Shown here: positions 8,875 through 17,569 of the stretch, piece by piece
How the letters are laid out: the number at the start of each line of letters is the position of its first letter
Position numbering within the stretch: the stretch's first letter is position 1
Assembly: GCF_900573885.1 (NCBI RefSeq)
Contig: NZ_UPSE01000306.1
Coordinates: forward strand, 186,001 to 250,000
Direction of reading: 5' to 3'
Source of the DNA: Pseudomonas viridiflava
GTDB lineage: Bacteria; Pseudomonadota; Gammaproteobacteria; Pseudomonadales; Pseudomonadaceae
Length of the DNA stretch: 64,000 bases
Program-made: the position numbers and the translations under genes
Notes under the pieces: model-generated
The model's database searches: none
What the model was told of the DNA's origin: nothing
Seen by the model: only the letters and a program-made list of their open reading frames with translations

Positions 8875-9576
8875 ATGCAGCTTCGGCAGCGCTTTCAAGG
8901 ACGACACAGACGCCTGTCATTGGCACGCGTCTGTTTGTCTTTGCTGCTGGCGGTGCTGGTGGGCGTTGCCAGTGTGTTTGCCGACTGGGACTTCGAAGTC
9001 ATTCTGAAAAAAGCCGAAAGCCGCTACGGCAATCTCGGCGAAGCCAAGCCTCGCATCGTGGCCTGGAGCGATCTGGTCAATACCAGCGGCGGTTTGCCCG
9101 AGAATGAAAAACTCAGCGTGGTAAACACGTTCTTCAATCGCGAACTGCGCTTTGTCGACGACGCCCGCAACTGGCGTCAGGAAGACTACTGGGCCACGCC
9201 GCTAGAAGCGTTGGTCAAGGGGGCCGGCGACTGCGAGGACTACTCCATCGCCAAGTACTTCACCCTGCGACGTCTGGGCATTCCCAGTGAAAAACTGCGC
9301 ATCACCTATGTCAAAGCGCTGAACTACAACCAGGCGCACATGGTGCTCACCTACTATTCCAGCCCCACCGCCCAGCCGCTGGTACTGGACAACTTGATCG
9401 GCGAAATTCGCCCCGCCTCGAAACGTAAAGATCTGCTCCCGGTGTATTCCTTCAATGCCGAAGGTTTGTACCTGCCGGGTTCTTCCGGCAAACGCGGTGA
9501 CACCAAAAAGCTTTCGCGCTGGCAGGACATCTTGAAAAAAATGAATGCCGAAGGCTTTGCCGTTGGTGAGGGTTAG
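8875..9576 (+). CDS. lapG: LapG, periplasmic cysteine protease that releases the LapA-type adhesin
   Basis: The 233-residue protein has a signal sequence (about residues 15-36, cut before DWDF) and the transglutaminase-like protease core. The expected catalytic triad is C120, H155 and D172. D119 and E121 flank the cysteine as in the calcium site of known LapG proteins. LapG cuts the N-terminal retention region of large adhesins between the alanines of a TAAG motif, releasing them from the surface. Such a site is present in the adhesin encoded at 26722-33033. The gene is followed 9 bp later by lapD, so they should be co-transcribed. Confidence 0.95.
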   Translation: MQLRQRFQGRHRRLSLARVCLSLLLAVLVGVASVFADWDFEVILKKAESRYGNLGEAKPRIVAWSDLVNTSGGLPENEKLSVVNTFFNRELRFVDDARNWRQEDYWATPLEALVKGAGDCEDYSIAKYFTLRRLGIPSEKLRITYVKALNYNQAHMVLTYYSSPTAQPLVLDNLIGEIRPASKRKDLLPVYSFNAEGLYLPGSSGKRGDTKKLSRWQDILKKMNAEGFAVGEG

Positions 9577-9585
9577 GAGAACCTT

Positions 9586-11532
9586 ATGTCGTTACTCAAA
9601 CAGCTGTTTCTCGCCATCTGCCTGTTCCTGGTAGTGGCCTTCACCGGCAGTTTCATCACCAGTGTGGAAAGCTCGCGCGAGCAATTGCTCAGCCAGTTGC
9701 GCTCCCACGCGCAAGACGCCGCCACCGCCCTGGCGCTGTCCATGACCCCGCATATTGACGACCAGGCGATGATCGAACTGATGGTCAGCTCGGTATTCGA
9801 CAGCGGTTACTACGCCACCATCCGCGTGGTGCGCGTGGACAACGGCGAAACCATCGTCGAGCGCCGCACCACCACGACGTCGGAAAACGTGCCGGCGTGG
9901 TTCGTCAACCTGATCGACCTGGAACCCGAAGGCGGCGACGCCATGATCATGCGCGGCTGGGACCAGGCCGCCCGCGTGGAAGTGCTCAGTCATCCGCAAT
10001 TCGCGCTCTCGCGCTTGTGGGAGAGCGCCCTGGGCAGCGCCGCCTGGCTGCTGCTGTGCGGGTTGGTCAGCTCGATTCTCGGCGGCTGGCTGCTGCGCAC
10101 CCAGCTCAGACCGCTCGACAACATGGTGCAACAGGCCCACGCCATCAGCCGCCGCGAGTTCTTCACCCTGCCCCGCGTTCCGCGTACGCCCGAGCTGAAA
10201 CGGGTGGTGCTGGCCATGAACCAGATGGTCGAAAAGCTGAAAAACCTGTTTGCCGAAGAAGCTGCGCGCAGCGAAAAACTGCGCGAAGAAGCCTACCAGG
10301 ACACCCTCACCGGCCTGGCCAACCGCCGCTTGTTCGACATCAACCTGGCCAACCAGCTCAGTGCCCACGAACAGCATGCCGAGGGCTATCTGATCATGCT
10401 GCGGGTCAACGATCTTGGCGGCCTCAACCAGCGCCTTGGCGGCCAGCGAACCGACGCCCTGATTGCTGCCATCGGCGACCTGCTCAAACGCTCGCTCGCG
10501 CACCCCGACCGTAGCGACTGGCTCGCCTCGCGCAGCCGTGGCGGCGAGTTCACCCTGCTGGCGCCGGGCCTGTCCGGAGAAGACGCCGACCGCCTGGCCC
10601 TGCAATTGATCGACAGCCTGGAAAGCCTGCGTCAGACCGGCGCCAGCGACTGCACGCCCGTGGCCCACCTGGGCATCGCCGCCTTCCGCCCGGGCGAAGA
10701 GGTGCCGGCCGTGATCAGCCGTGGCGACCAGGCACTGGCCCAGGCGCAGAGCAACAGCGCCAAGTTCTGGGAACGCCTCGACGACTTCAACGCCGCCCCT
10801 AGCCAAAGCCTGAACGATTGGCGCGGCTGGATCGACGAAGCGCTGAACAAAGGCAAACTGGAGCTGTACTTCCAGCCGGTAGTCGATTGCGCCGACACCC
10901 AGCGCGTGCTGCATCACAAGGTGCTGGCGCGACTGATCGATCCGCAAGGCGAAGCCATTGCCGCCGGGCGTTTCCTGCCATGGATCGAACGCCTCGGCTG
11001 GACCGCGCGCTTCGACCTGGCCATGCTCAAACACGCCCTCGCCCACCTGGCCGCGCATCAGCAACCCATCGCCCTGAGCCTGTCGGCCGCCACCCTGCGC
11101 GAACCGGAAGCCCAGGCGCAACTGATCATGCTGCTCAGGGAAAACCCGCAGCACGCGACGTTGATGACCCTGGAAGTAGACGAACGCCACCTGCCGCCGC
11201 CGGCCGAACTGGAACGCCTCAGCCAGGCCGTGCACCTGGCCGGCTTCAACCTGGGCCTGCAGCATTTTGGTGGCCGCTTCAGCCTGATCGGCAACCTCAC
11301 CCACCTGGGCCTTGCGTACCTGAAAGTGGACGGCACCTACATCCGCGCCATTGACCAGGAAAGCGACAAGCGCATGTTTATCGAAGCCATGTTCCGCGCC
11401 ACCAACAGCATCGATTTGCCATTGATTGCAGAAATGGTCGAAACCCAGGGCGAGCTGAGCGCCTTGAAGGAGCTGGGCATCAAAGGCGCCATGGGCCGGT
11501 TGATTGGCGTACCGGCGCCGTGGGGGCAGTGA
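9586..11532 (+). CDS. lapD: LapD, inner-membrane c-di-GMP receptor controlling LapG
   Basis: The 648-residue protein has a membrane segment at about residues 5-25, a periplasmic LapD/MoxY output domain to about 145, a second membrane segment near 150-170, a HAMP linker, then GGDEF and EAL domains. The GGDEF site is degenerate (RGGEF) and the EAL motif reads KVL, as expected for a receptor rather than an enzyme. The periplasmic domain has the GWDQ motif with Trp125, the residue that enters LapG in the studied system. With c-di-GMP bound to the EAL domain, LapD sequesters LapG and the adhesin stays on the cell. It is co-directional with lapG. Confidence 0.96.
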   Translation: MSLLKQLFLAICLFLVVAFTGSFITSVESSREQLLSQLRSHAQDAATALALSMTPHIDDQAMIELMVSSVFDSGYYATIRVVRVDNGETIVERRTTTTSENVPAWFVNLIDLEPEGGDAMIMRGWDQAARVEVLSHPQFALSRLWESALGSAAWLLLCGLVSSILGGWLLRTQLRPLDNMVQQAHAISRREFFTLPRVPRTPELKRVVLAMNQMVEKLKNLFAEEAARSEKLREEAYQDTLTGLANRRLFDINLANQLSAHEQHAEGYLIMLRVNDLGGLNQRLGGQRTDALIAAIGDLLKRSLAHPDRSDWLASRSRGGEFTLLAPGLSGEDADRLALQLIDSLESLRQTGASDCTPVAHLGIAAFRPGEEVPAVISRGDQALAQAQSNSAKFWERLDDFNAAPSQSLNDWRGWIDEALNKGKLELYFQPVVDCADTQRVLHHKVLARLIDPQGEAIAAGRFLPWIERLGWTARFDLAMLKHALAHLAAHQQPIALSLSAATLREPEAQAQLIMLLRENPQHATLMTLEVDERHLPPPAELERLSQAVHLAGFNLGLQHFGGRFSLIGNLTHLGLAYLKVDGTYIRAIDQESDKRMFIEAMFRATNSIDLPLIAEMVETQGELSALKELGIKGAMGRLIGVPAPWGQ

Positions 11533-11573
11533 GTTAGCATCGGTGCGACTTCAAGAGGCGTCGTAAAATCCGA

Positions 11574-11656
11574 GATTCTGGATCCCCGCCTTCGCGGGGA
11601 TGACGGTGGCGTGGCATAGACCCCCGTCATTCCCGCGAAGGCGGGAATCCAGAATG
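11574..11656. repeat. Mirror pair of GATTCTGGAT-family dispersed repeats
   Basis: Two 32-bp units in opposite orientation (11575-11606 and 11624-11655) differ by a few bases. Each contains its own CCCGCCTTCGCGGG-type hairpin. Related units occur at 42246-42351, 45991-46091 and 51830-51861. Confidence 0.85.
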
Positions 11657-11714
11657 GTTGGTCGGAGCACAGCGTTGAAGTGCCAGAAAATCAAATTGTC
11701 GTCCTAAAGAAAAA

Positions 11715-11772
11715 CGAGGCTGAAGCCTCTCCCACAAGCGATATACCACCTGTGGGAGAGGCTTCAGCCTCG
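11715..11772. repeat. REP-type perfect inverted repeat (22-bp arms)
   Basis: Arms 11715-11736 and 11751-11772 are exact reverse complements (left arm begins CGAGGCTGAAGCCTC). This is the common pseudomonad TGTGGGAG-type REP. It may end transcription between the convergent lapD and YcaC-like genes. Confidence 0.88.
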
Positions 11773-11800
11773 ATTGGGTCTTACAGGTCCAGCCGAAAAA

Positions 11801-12421
11801 TTACTGCGCTTTCTGGCTATAGCTCTGCATCAGGTTGGCATACGCCGGCAGGTGGCCGCCGAGGATGGCGCCGAAGCCTTCGATGTCGTTGCGCCAGTCG
11901 CGTTGCAGCTCGCAGCCCACGGCGAACCAGTTCATCAGTTGCGCGCCCGCCTCGACCATGCGGTTCAGCGCCGATTCACGGACCAGGGGGTTGAAGGTGC
12001 CGGAAGCGTCGGTCACCACAAACACGTCGAAGCCTTCTTCGATGGCCGACAAGGTCGGGAATGCCACGCACACGTCGGTTACAACGCCCGCGATGATGAT
12101 TTGCTTGCGGCCGGTGGCTTTGACGGCGGCCACGAAATCCGGGTTGTCCCAGGCGTTGATCTGGCCAGGACGGGCAATGTACGGCGCGTCCGGGAATTTG
12201 GCTTTCAGCTCGGGGACCATCGGGCCGTTCGGGCCGTTTTCGAAACTGGTGGTGAGGATCGTCGGCAGCTTGAAGAACGCGGCGATGTCGGCCAGGGCCA
12301 GCACGTTGTTTTTGAACTCGTCCGGGGTGAAGTCGCGCACCAGGGAGATCAGGCCGGCCTGGTGATCAACCAGCAAAACCACGGCATTGTCTTTGTCCAG
12401 GCGGTTGTATTTCTTGCTCAT
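11801..12421 (-). CDS. ycaC: YcaC-like isochorismatase-family hydrolase
   Basis: The 206-residue protein is a cysteine hydrolase of the isochorismatase superfamily. VVLLVDHQAGL carries catalytic Asp19 and GVVTDVCVAFPT carries the nucleophile Cys118; both match the YcaC subgroup, and the length is right. The natural substrate of YcaC is not known. The start ATG at 12419-12421 has an AGGAAA ribosome site. It is the last gene of a leftward four-gene set with the amidohydrolase 56 bp upstream, and probably shares its transcript. Confidence 0.88.
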   Translation of the reverse strand: MSKKYNRLDKDNAVVLLVDHQAGLISLVRDFTPDEFKNNVLALADIAAFFKLPTILTTSFENGPNGPMVPELKAKFPDAPYIARPGQINAWDNPDFVAAVKATGRKQIIIAGVVTDVCVAFPTLSAIEEGFDVFVVTDASGTFNPLVRESALNRMVEAGAQLMNWFAVGCELQRDWRNDIEGFGAILGGHLPAYANLMQSYSQKAQ

Positions 12422-12477
12422 GATATTTCCTCGAAATAATCAGGCCCGCACCGGGCCTGATGGGTTGGATAACAAAA

Positions 12478-14448
12478 TCAGAAGGCGAAGCAGGAACAGC
12501 CGAACGCGCCCCAGAAACCCTGGTGATCGCTCACCGGCGCCGAGGAAAGACGGGCTTTTTCATGGCTATGGGAATGCACGCCGCACGGGCCGGAGCACTG
12601 GTGCACGGCCGCGGCCAATGCGGTTTGCTGACGCCAGTGGCCGGGCACTTTCACCACCGGCGACCAGTCCGGGGTCACCGGCAGCGCAGGCGGTGCGAGC
12701 TTGTCGAATTCATCGGTGCCGTAAACGATTTTGCCGTCCACTACGGTGAGCACCGACTCAATCCATTTAATGGCTTCTTCATCGACGCTGAAGAAGTCCG
12801 CCGACAGCGCGACCAGATCCGCCAACTGGCCGACCTTGATCTGGCCTTTCTTGCCCTGCTCGGTCGAGAACCAGGCGCTGCCGTGGGTGAACAGTTGCAG
12901 TGCGGTTTCGCGCGGCAAGCCTTCGGGGTACAGCTCCATGCCGCCGACGGTTTTGCCGCTGACCATCCAGTACAGCGAGGTCCACGGGTTGTAGCTCGAC
13001 ACCCGCGTGGCATCGGTACCGCCGCCAACCGGCACGCCTTCGGCGAGCATGCGTTTGATCGGTGGCGTGGCTTCGGCGGCTTTTTTGCCGTAGCGGTCAA
13101 CGAAGTACTCGCCCTGGAACGCCATGCGGTCCTGCACGGCAATACCGCCGCCGAGGGCCCGTACACGCTCGATGTTTTTCGGCGTGATGGTTTCGCAGTG
13201 GTCGAAGAACCAGTGCAGGCCGTTGAACGGAATGTCGCGGTTCACTTTCTCGAACACGTCGAGCATGCGCGAGATCGATTCGTCGTAGGTGGCGTGCAGG
13301 CGGAACGGCCAGCGCTGCTCAACCAGGTGACGCACCACGGGCTCCAGCTCCTGCTCCATGGTTTGCGGCAGGTCCGGGCGCGGTTCGAGGAAGTCTTCGA
13401 AGTCGGCCGCCGAGAACACCAGCATTTCGCCGGCGCCGTTGTGGCGGAAGAAGTCATTGCCATCGCCAGGCTTGACGATTTGCGTCCAGTTTTTGAAGTC
13501 CACCAATTCTTCTTTGGGCTTCTGGGTAAACAGGTTGTATGCGATGCGCACGGTGAGTTGGTCGTTGGCGGCCAGCTCGCGGATAACCTGATAGTCGTCC
13601 GGGTAGTTCTGGTAACCACCACCGGCATCGATGGCGCTGGTAACGCCCAGGCGGTTCAGTTCGCGCATAAACTGGCGCGTGGAGTTCACCTGATACTCCA
13701 GCGGCAACTTCGGCCCTTTGGCCAGCGTGGAGTACAGAATCATGGCGTTCGGGCGCGCCACCAACATGCCGGTGGGCTCGCCGTTGGCGTCTTTCACAAT
13801 CTCGCCGCCCGGCGGGTTCGGCGTGTCACGGGTGTAGCCCACCACCTTGAGTGCAGCGCGGTTGAGCAAGGCACGGTCGTACAGGTGCAGCACGAACACC
13901 GGGGTATCGGGCGCGGCTTTGTTCAGCTCTTCAATGGTTGGCAGGCGCTTCTCGGCAAACTGGAATTCGTTCCAGCCGCCGACCACCCGCACCCACTGCG
14001 GCGCCGGGGTGCGGTCAGCCTGATCCTTGAGCAGACGCAAGGCGTCGACCAGCGACGGCACGCCTTCCCAGCGCAATTCCAGGTTGTAGTTCAGGCCGCC
14101 ACGGATCAGGTGCAGGTGCGAGTCGTTAAGGCCCGGGATGACCGTGCGCTTTTGCAGATCGACCACGCGGGTCGACCCGCCGCGCAATGCCATGGCTTCT
14201 GCGTCACTGCCCACGGCGATGAAACGGCCGTCTTTGATGGCGACTGCGGTGGCGGTTGGCTTCTCGCGGTCAACCGTGTGCAAACGGCCGTTGAAAAGAA
14301 TTAGATCGGCGTTCATCGGAGCTCCTGATGAGGTGGCGTAAGCGGAAAAAGGCAAGGCAGACCACAGCGCACCAGCGGCGCCAAGCACCGAACTGGCGGC
14401 CAGAAACTGGCGACGCCCGGGGGCCTTGGGAGGGGTTTCATCAGCCAT
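12478..14448 (-). CDS. Tat-exported amidohydrolase (YtcJ-type, amidohydrolase family 3)
   Basis: The 656-residue protein begins with a twin-arginine signal (GRRQFLAAS at residues 11-19, then an alanine-rich stretch), so it should be exported folded to the periplasm. The mature part is a metal-dependent amidohydrolase: VVDLQKRTVIPGLNDSHLH carries the HxH metal motif, HWFFDHCE and GGTDATRVSSYNPW are later metal-site regions, and GQLADLVALSADFFSV is the typical C-terminal sheet. The C-terminus is Cys- and His-rich (about the last 50 residues), which could add metal binding. The start at 14446-14448 has a GGAGAG ribosome site. The substrate is unknown. Confidence 0.87.
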   Translation of the reverse strand: MADETPPKAPGRRQFLAASSVLGAAGALWSALPFSAYATSSGAPMNADLILFNGRLHTVDREKPTATAVAIKDGRFIAVGSDAEAMALRGGSTRVVDLQKRTVIPGLNDSHLHLIRGGLNYNLELRWEGVPSLVDALRLLKDQADRTPAPQWVRVVGGWNEFQFAEKRLPTIEELNKAAPDTPVFVLHLYDRALLNRAALKVVGYTRDTPNPPGGEIVKDANGEPTGMLVARPNAMILYSTLAKGPKLPLEYQVNSTRQFMRELNRLGVTSAIDAGGGYQNYPDDYQVIRELAANDQLTVRIAYNLFTQKPKEELVDFKNWTQIVKPGDGNDFFRHNGAGEMLVFSAADFEDFLEPRPDLPQTMEQELEPVVRHLVEQRWPFRLHATYDESISRMLDVFEKVNRDIPFNGLHWFFDHCETITPKNIERVRALGGGIAVQDRMAFQGEYFVDRYGKKAAEATPPIKRMLAEGVPVGGGTDATRVSSYNPWTSLYWMVSGKTVGGMELYPEGLPRETALQLFTHGSAWFSTEQGKKGQIKVGQLADLVALSADFFSVDEEAIKWIESVLTVVDGKIVYGTDEFDKLAPPALPVTPDWSPVVKVPGHWRQQTALAAAVHQCSGPCGVHSHSHEKARLSSAPVSDHQGFWGAFGCSCFAF

Positions 14449-14477
14449 GAGGTTTCTCTCCTTTTTACAAAACGGCG

Positions 14478-15047
14478 TTAAGCGTTAAGCCAGCGTGCGA
14501 ACAGCCGCGTCACGCGAGGCATGAACACGTACACCACCAGCAAGACAATGCTGAGGGTGATGATCACGCTGCTGGCGAGGTAGCCAGACAACCAGGGCAA
14601 CTGGGCGAAAACCGGCTTCCACAGCAGCGGCACGCCCATGCTCAGCGGCAGAATCACAAGAAAGGTCACGCACGCCTGCTTCCAGCGCGCGGGCGGTTTG
14701 GCCGTGCCTATTTCAGCGGGGGTAAACCAGAATTCGCGGTCGGCGTTCACTTCGGTCTTATCGCCGTCGGCCAGCAGCGGTTCCACTTCGGCCACCAGTT
14801 GGCGGCGGTCGTCGGAGTCGAGCCAGGTTTGCAGCAGCTCGGTGCTGGTGAAGCGCAGCACGCAGGTGAACTGGGTCAGGCCCTGGCTGTGGCCGCGCAT
14901 CACGTCGATGCCCAAGTGCCCGGCGTACTCGCGCGCGGTACTGATGATGCGGCGCAGCCACGCTTCATAGGCGGCATCTTGGCCAGCCTTGACGCGGTGA
15001 CGGACCAGCAAGGTCGCCACCTCTTCGAACACTTCCACACTACTCAT
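14478..15047 (-). CDS. Antibiotic-biosynthesis-monooxygenase (ABM) domain protein with C-terminal membrane helices
   Basis: The 189-residue protein has an ABM-type ferredoxin-like domain at residues 5-95 (VATLLVRHRVKAGQDAAYEAWLRRI) and two hydrophobic segments at about 123-143 and 153-173. It should be anchored in the inner membrane with the ABM domain in the cytoplasm. ABM domains can degrade quinones or haem, but catalytic residues are not conserved enough to assign an activity. The start ATG at 15045-15047 has an AGGAGG ribosome site. It lies 29 bp upstream of the amidohydrolase gene and 39 bp downstream of the DoxX gene. Confidence 0.8.
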   Translation of the reverse strand: MSSVEVFEEVATLLVRHRVKAGQDAAYEAWLRRIISTAREYAGHLGIDVMRGHSQGLTQFTCVLRFTSTELLQTWLDSDDRRQLVAEVEPLLADGDKTEVNADREFWFTPAEIGTAKPPARWKQACVTFLVILPLSMGVPLLWKPVFAQLPWLSGYLASSVIITLSIVLLVVYVFMPRVTRLFARWLNA

Positions 15048-15086
15048 GGGCTGACGCCTCCTGTTTGAACATAAGAAACCGAGCCG

Positions 15087-15521
15087 TCACTGAAGATAGA
15101 CCAGCGCCCGTGCCCTGCCCGGCAGGCGCTGCGACACGGCAATGCGCCCGGGGCCGGCGATCAGCACGGTGCTGAAAACGATCAGCAGCAACCAGGCGAA
15201 CTGGCCCTCGGCCACGCTCCATTCCGGGTGCACGGCCACCAGCGCCACCAGCAGCACGGCAAGAATGGGCAAGCAAGAAAGACGGGTGAGCACGCCGAGC
15301 AGAATCGGCAGCGGGCATAGCACTTCGGCGAAAATCGCCAGGCTCAGCGTGAAGGTCGCGCCAAGGTGCCAGGGGTCTTCGATAAGCCTGAGTTGTTCTT
15401 GAAAATGCAGGAGTTTTGGCAAGCCGTGCACATGCAGCAGCAAGGCCGAGCCGCTAACGCGTAGCCACAGCAAGCCCCAATCACTGGCGGTGAAGGCGCT
15501 GCGGGAAACGGGATTGGCCAT
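15087..15521 (-). CDS. DoxX family membrane protein
   Basis: The 144-residue protein has four hydrophobic segments and the DoxX pattern (LLWLRVSGSALLLHVHGLPKLLHF, then AIFAEVLCPLPILLGVLTRL). DoxX-like proteins are small inner-membrane proteins often tied to redox or quinone metabolism, with function mostly unknown. I chose the ATG at 15519-15521. The longer reading to 15689 runs through the repeat array upstream and encodes repeat-derived residues. It is the first gene of the leftward DoxX-ABM-amidohydrolase-YcaC set. Confidence 0.8.
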   Translation of the reverse strand: MANPVSRSAFTASDWGLLWLRVSGSALLLHVHGLPKLLHFQEQLRLIEDPWHLGATFTLSLAIFAEVLCPLPILLGVLTRLSCLPILAVLLVALVAVHPEWSVAEGQFAWLLLIVFSTVLIAGPGRIAVSQRLPGRARALVYLQ

Positions 15522-15611
15522 GGGGCGCTCACTGTCAGATTCGTATGAGCTGATAGTGGGCGATACAGATGAGAAGGGATTGTATTGCTGTGCTGGATTG
15601 CGGGGGGTCGG

Positions 15612-15765
15612 CTTGTTGGGCTTCGCCGATGGCTCGGCCCAACCTACGATCTGGATTGCGGGACGCCTGTTGGGCTTCGCTGCGCTCAACCCAACCTACG
15701 CATCGCATCGCATCGCATCGGATGCGTAGGTTGGGTTGAGCCATCGGTGAAGCCCAACAACTCTA
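15612..15765. repeat. Cluster of three GTAGGTTGGG-family repeats
   Basis: Two direct units (about 15614-15651 and 15667-15700) and one inverted unit (15722-15761) share the pattern TTGGGCTTCG ... CTCAACCCAACCTACG. The last pair is separated by four short CATCG repeats. Similar units lie at 21746-21780, 34936-35007 and 40702-40790. This array fills the gap upstream of the DoxX gene. Confidence 0.82.
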
Positions 15766-15779
15766 CAACTCAACCGCGA

Positions 15780-16058
15780 TCAACGCCCTGCGCGGGATTC
15801 GCTGATGTAGAAGCGCGCTTTCTTCGCGTTCTTGGTGCAGCTTTCGTAGCCTTCGAACTGTTGCGAGGTTTTCGCGCCAGTCAGCAGCGACAGGGCTTTG
15901 GAGTAGCTCACGGTGCCGGCAAAGCCTTCGGCCTTGGCCAGATCCAGTTCACGCCAGGCGGCGTCGGATTGCGCAGCGCAGCTGTCGCGGTAAGCCGTTT
16001 TGGCCGCGCAACCAGACAAGGCCAGCACCATCAGGGGTAAGCAGATCCAGGCTTTCAT
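15780..16058 (-). CDS. Small putative lipoprotein of unknown function
   Basis: The 92-residue protein has a lipoprotein signal with lipobox LSGC (Cys17). The mature part is about 75 residues, charged, with two further cysteines (C27 and C73) that could form a disulfide in the periplasm. The start ATG at 16056-16058 has a GGAG ribosome site. I do not recognise the family. It stands alone between a repeat cluster and the divergent patatin gene. Confidence 0.75.
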   Translation of the reverse strand: MKAWICLPLMVLALSGCAAKTAYRDSCAAQSDAAWRELDLAKAEGFAGTVSYSKALSLLTGAKTSQQFEGYESCTKNAKKARFYISESRAGR

Positions 16059-16248
16059 AACATTGCTCCAAATATGAGAAACAGCAGGTTAAACGTCATT
16101 AAGCACGTGTGTTGATCAGACGCCAGCGCCGCGAAAAAGTGCGATCAAGCGAAACGGCTATTGCCTGCGCCTTGGCGTTGCGAGCCGGCGCGCGTATGGT
16201 CGCAAAACGCCGTGCCGAGCGGCCGGCGATAGTAATCAGGAGCGGGCA

Positions 16249-17274
16249 ATGAGTAAACGCGTAGCGCTGGTGTTGGGTGCGGGGGGCGCACGGGGTTATG
16301 CGCACATTGGCGCTATCGAGGAACTGGAGCGGCGCGGTTATGACATCGCCTGCATCGCCGGCTGCTCCATGGGCGCGGTGGTCGGCGGCATCTACGCCGC
16401 CGGCAGGCTGCCCGAATACCGCGAGTGGATTGAAAGCCTCGACTACATCGACGTGCTGCGCCTGCTCGACGTCAGCTTCCGGCTTGGCGCCATTCGCGGC
16501 GAAAAAGTGTTCGGACGTATTCGCGAAATGGTCGGCGAAATCAATATCGAAGACCTGCGCATCCCGTACACCGCCGTCGCCACCGACCTGACGTTCCAGC
16601 AGGAAATCTGGTTTCAGCAAGGCAACCTGCACCAAGCCATGCGCGCCTCGGCGGCGATTCCCAGCCTGTTCACTCCGGTGATTCAAGGCAAACGCATGCT
16701 GGTGGACGGCAGCCTGCTCAACCCGCTGCCCATCGTGCCGGTGGTGGCCAGCCACTGTGATCTGATCGTCGCCGTCAACCTCAACGCCAATGGCCAGCGC
16801 CACTACCAATTGCCGGTGATCGAGCGTCCCGCCGCGTTCAAAGGCAAGCTCGACGGCCTGATGGACAGCCTCGGCTCGCGCATTCCGTTCCGGCGCAAAC
16901 TGGCCGGCCCCGCCGAAGAAGCTGCGTTGCTGGAAGCCGCCGCCAGCGCCGAGCCCAACCCCTGGCTCGACCCACCCGCCGCCGCGCCCTCGCCCCGCCC
17001 GGATGAAAGCCCGACACCCAATTCGGCCACCGGCTCTCGGGTCGCCGAAACCGGCAGCCCGGCGTCGTTACTGGAACTGGTCAACCAGAGCTTCGAGGTG
17101 ATGCAGACCTCGCTGGCGCAATACAAAATCGCCGGCTACCCGCCGGACATCCTGGTCAACATCCCGCGCCGCGCCTGCCGCTTCTTTGAATTCTACAAAG
17201 CGCCCGAACTGATCGAGCTCGGCCGCATCATCACCAGCGACACGCTGGATCGCTACGAAGAGGAAAACGGCTGA
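16249..17274 (+). CDS. Patatin-like phospholipase
   Basis: The 341-residue protein has the patatin core at residues 5-205: oxyanion motif GAGGARG at 10-16, nucleophile elbow GCSMG with Ser40, and the catalytic Asp153 in DGS (usually DGG). It should cleave acyl ester bonds of phospholipids or related lipids from the cytoplasm. A Pro/Ala-rich, probably disordered linker spans about 240-275. The C-terminal part (SYRFFEFYKAPELIELGR-like) is typical of the RssA/YchK type. The ATG has an AGGAG ribosome site. No partner gene is adjacent. Confidence 0.88.
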   Translation: MSKRVALVLGAGGARGYAHIGAIEELERRGYDIACIAGCSMGAVVGGIYAAGRLPEYREWIESLDYIDVLRLLDVSFRLGAIRGEKVFGRIREMVGEINIEDLRIPYTAVATDLTFQQEIWFQQGNLHQAMRASAAIPSLFTPVIQGKRMLVDGSLLNPLPIVPVVASHCDLIVAVNLNANGQRHYQLPVIERPAAFKGKLDGLMDSLGSRIPFRRKLAGPAEEAALLEAAASAEPNPWLDPPAAAPSPRPDESPTPNSATGSRVAETGSPASLLELVNQSFEVMQTSLAQYKIAGYPPDILVNIPRRACRFFEFYKAPELIELGRIITSDTLDRYEEENG

Positions 17275-17277
17275 GCC

Positions 17278-17346
17278 CTAAAAGCCCTCGGCTACCAACC
17301 CTCGCTGCACCGCCGGCCGCGCCTTGAACTGTTCACGAAACCGCAA
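17278..17346 (-). pseudogene. Possible remnant of a glutathione S-transferase C-terminus
   Basis: Read leftward, about 22 codons before the TAG at 17278-17280 give FREQFKARPAVQRGLVAEGF. ARPAVQRGL is characteristic of the last helix of glutathione S-transferases. Upstream the frame runs straight into an A/T run and the palindromic element at 17365, so no complete gene exists. A chance resemblance cannot be excluded because the fragment is short. Confidence 0.4.
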
Positions 17347-17364
17347 AAAAAACTTTCTTTTAGG

Positions 17365-17509
17365 GTCCGGGCGCGGTGAAACGTAGCGAGCGAAGGTTAT
17401 GCAAGGCGAAAACGAGCGAGCACGCGGAGTTGGCTGTAGCCAATGAGCATTGCGAGCTCGTTTTCAACGCAGCAGAACCGAGCGCAGCAGTTTCACCGTG
17501 TCCGGGAAC
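17365..17509. repeat. Palindromic intergenic element of about 145 bp
   Basis: Outer arms TCCGGGCGCGGTGAAAC and GTTTCACCGTGTCCGG pair, as do the inner arms GAAAACGAGC and GCTCGTTTTC. The centre resembles that of the element at 1921. It carries no reading frame of interest and lies between the convergent patatin and exbD genes, beside a gene remnant. Confidence 0.7.
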
Positions 17510-17513
17510 GAAG

Positions 17514-17551
17514 AAAAAATAGGCCGCCCTGCCCCTGCCTGAAGTAGGGCG
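17514..17551 (-). terminator. Probable terminator after exbD
   Basis: On the minus strand a CGCCCT/AGGGCG stem (17524-17529 with 17546-17551) is followed by a run of six T within 10 bases. It is 18 bp beyond the exbD stop. Confidence 0.6.
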
Positions 17552-17569
17552 ACCAAAATCGGAAGGTCG

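Noticed and set aside
9592..11304. 570-codon open frame on the minus strand opposite lapD
   Set aside because: It is the mirror of a high-GC coding frame, low in complexity (Gln, Arg, Gly, His rich) and without domains. lapD on the other strand has complete domain support.
12460..14304. 614-codon plus-strand frame opposite the amidohydrolase
   Set aside because: Composition typical of antisense frames; the amidohydrolase has metal-site motifs, a Tat signal and a ribosome site.
15701..15726. Short CATCG tandem repeats considered as a CRISPR or variable tract
   Set aside because: Only four 5-bp copies, with no spacers. It is probably a small slippage tract at the join of two repeat units.
15535..16040. 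Open frames of 69-151 codons through the repeat cluster upstream of the DoxX gene
   Set aside because: They translate the GTAGGTTGGG repeats and produce repeated VGWVE/PSVKPN-like strings; not real proteins.
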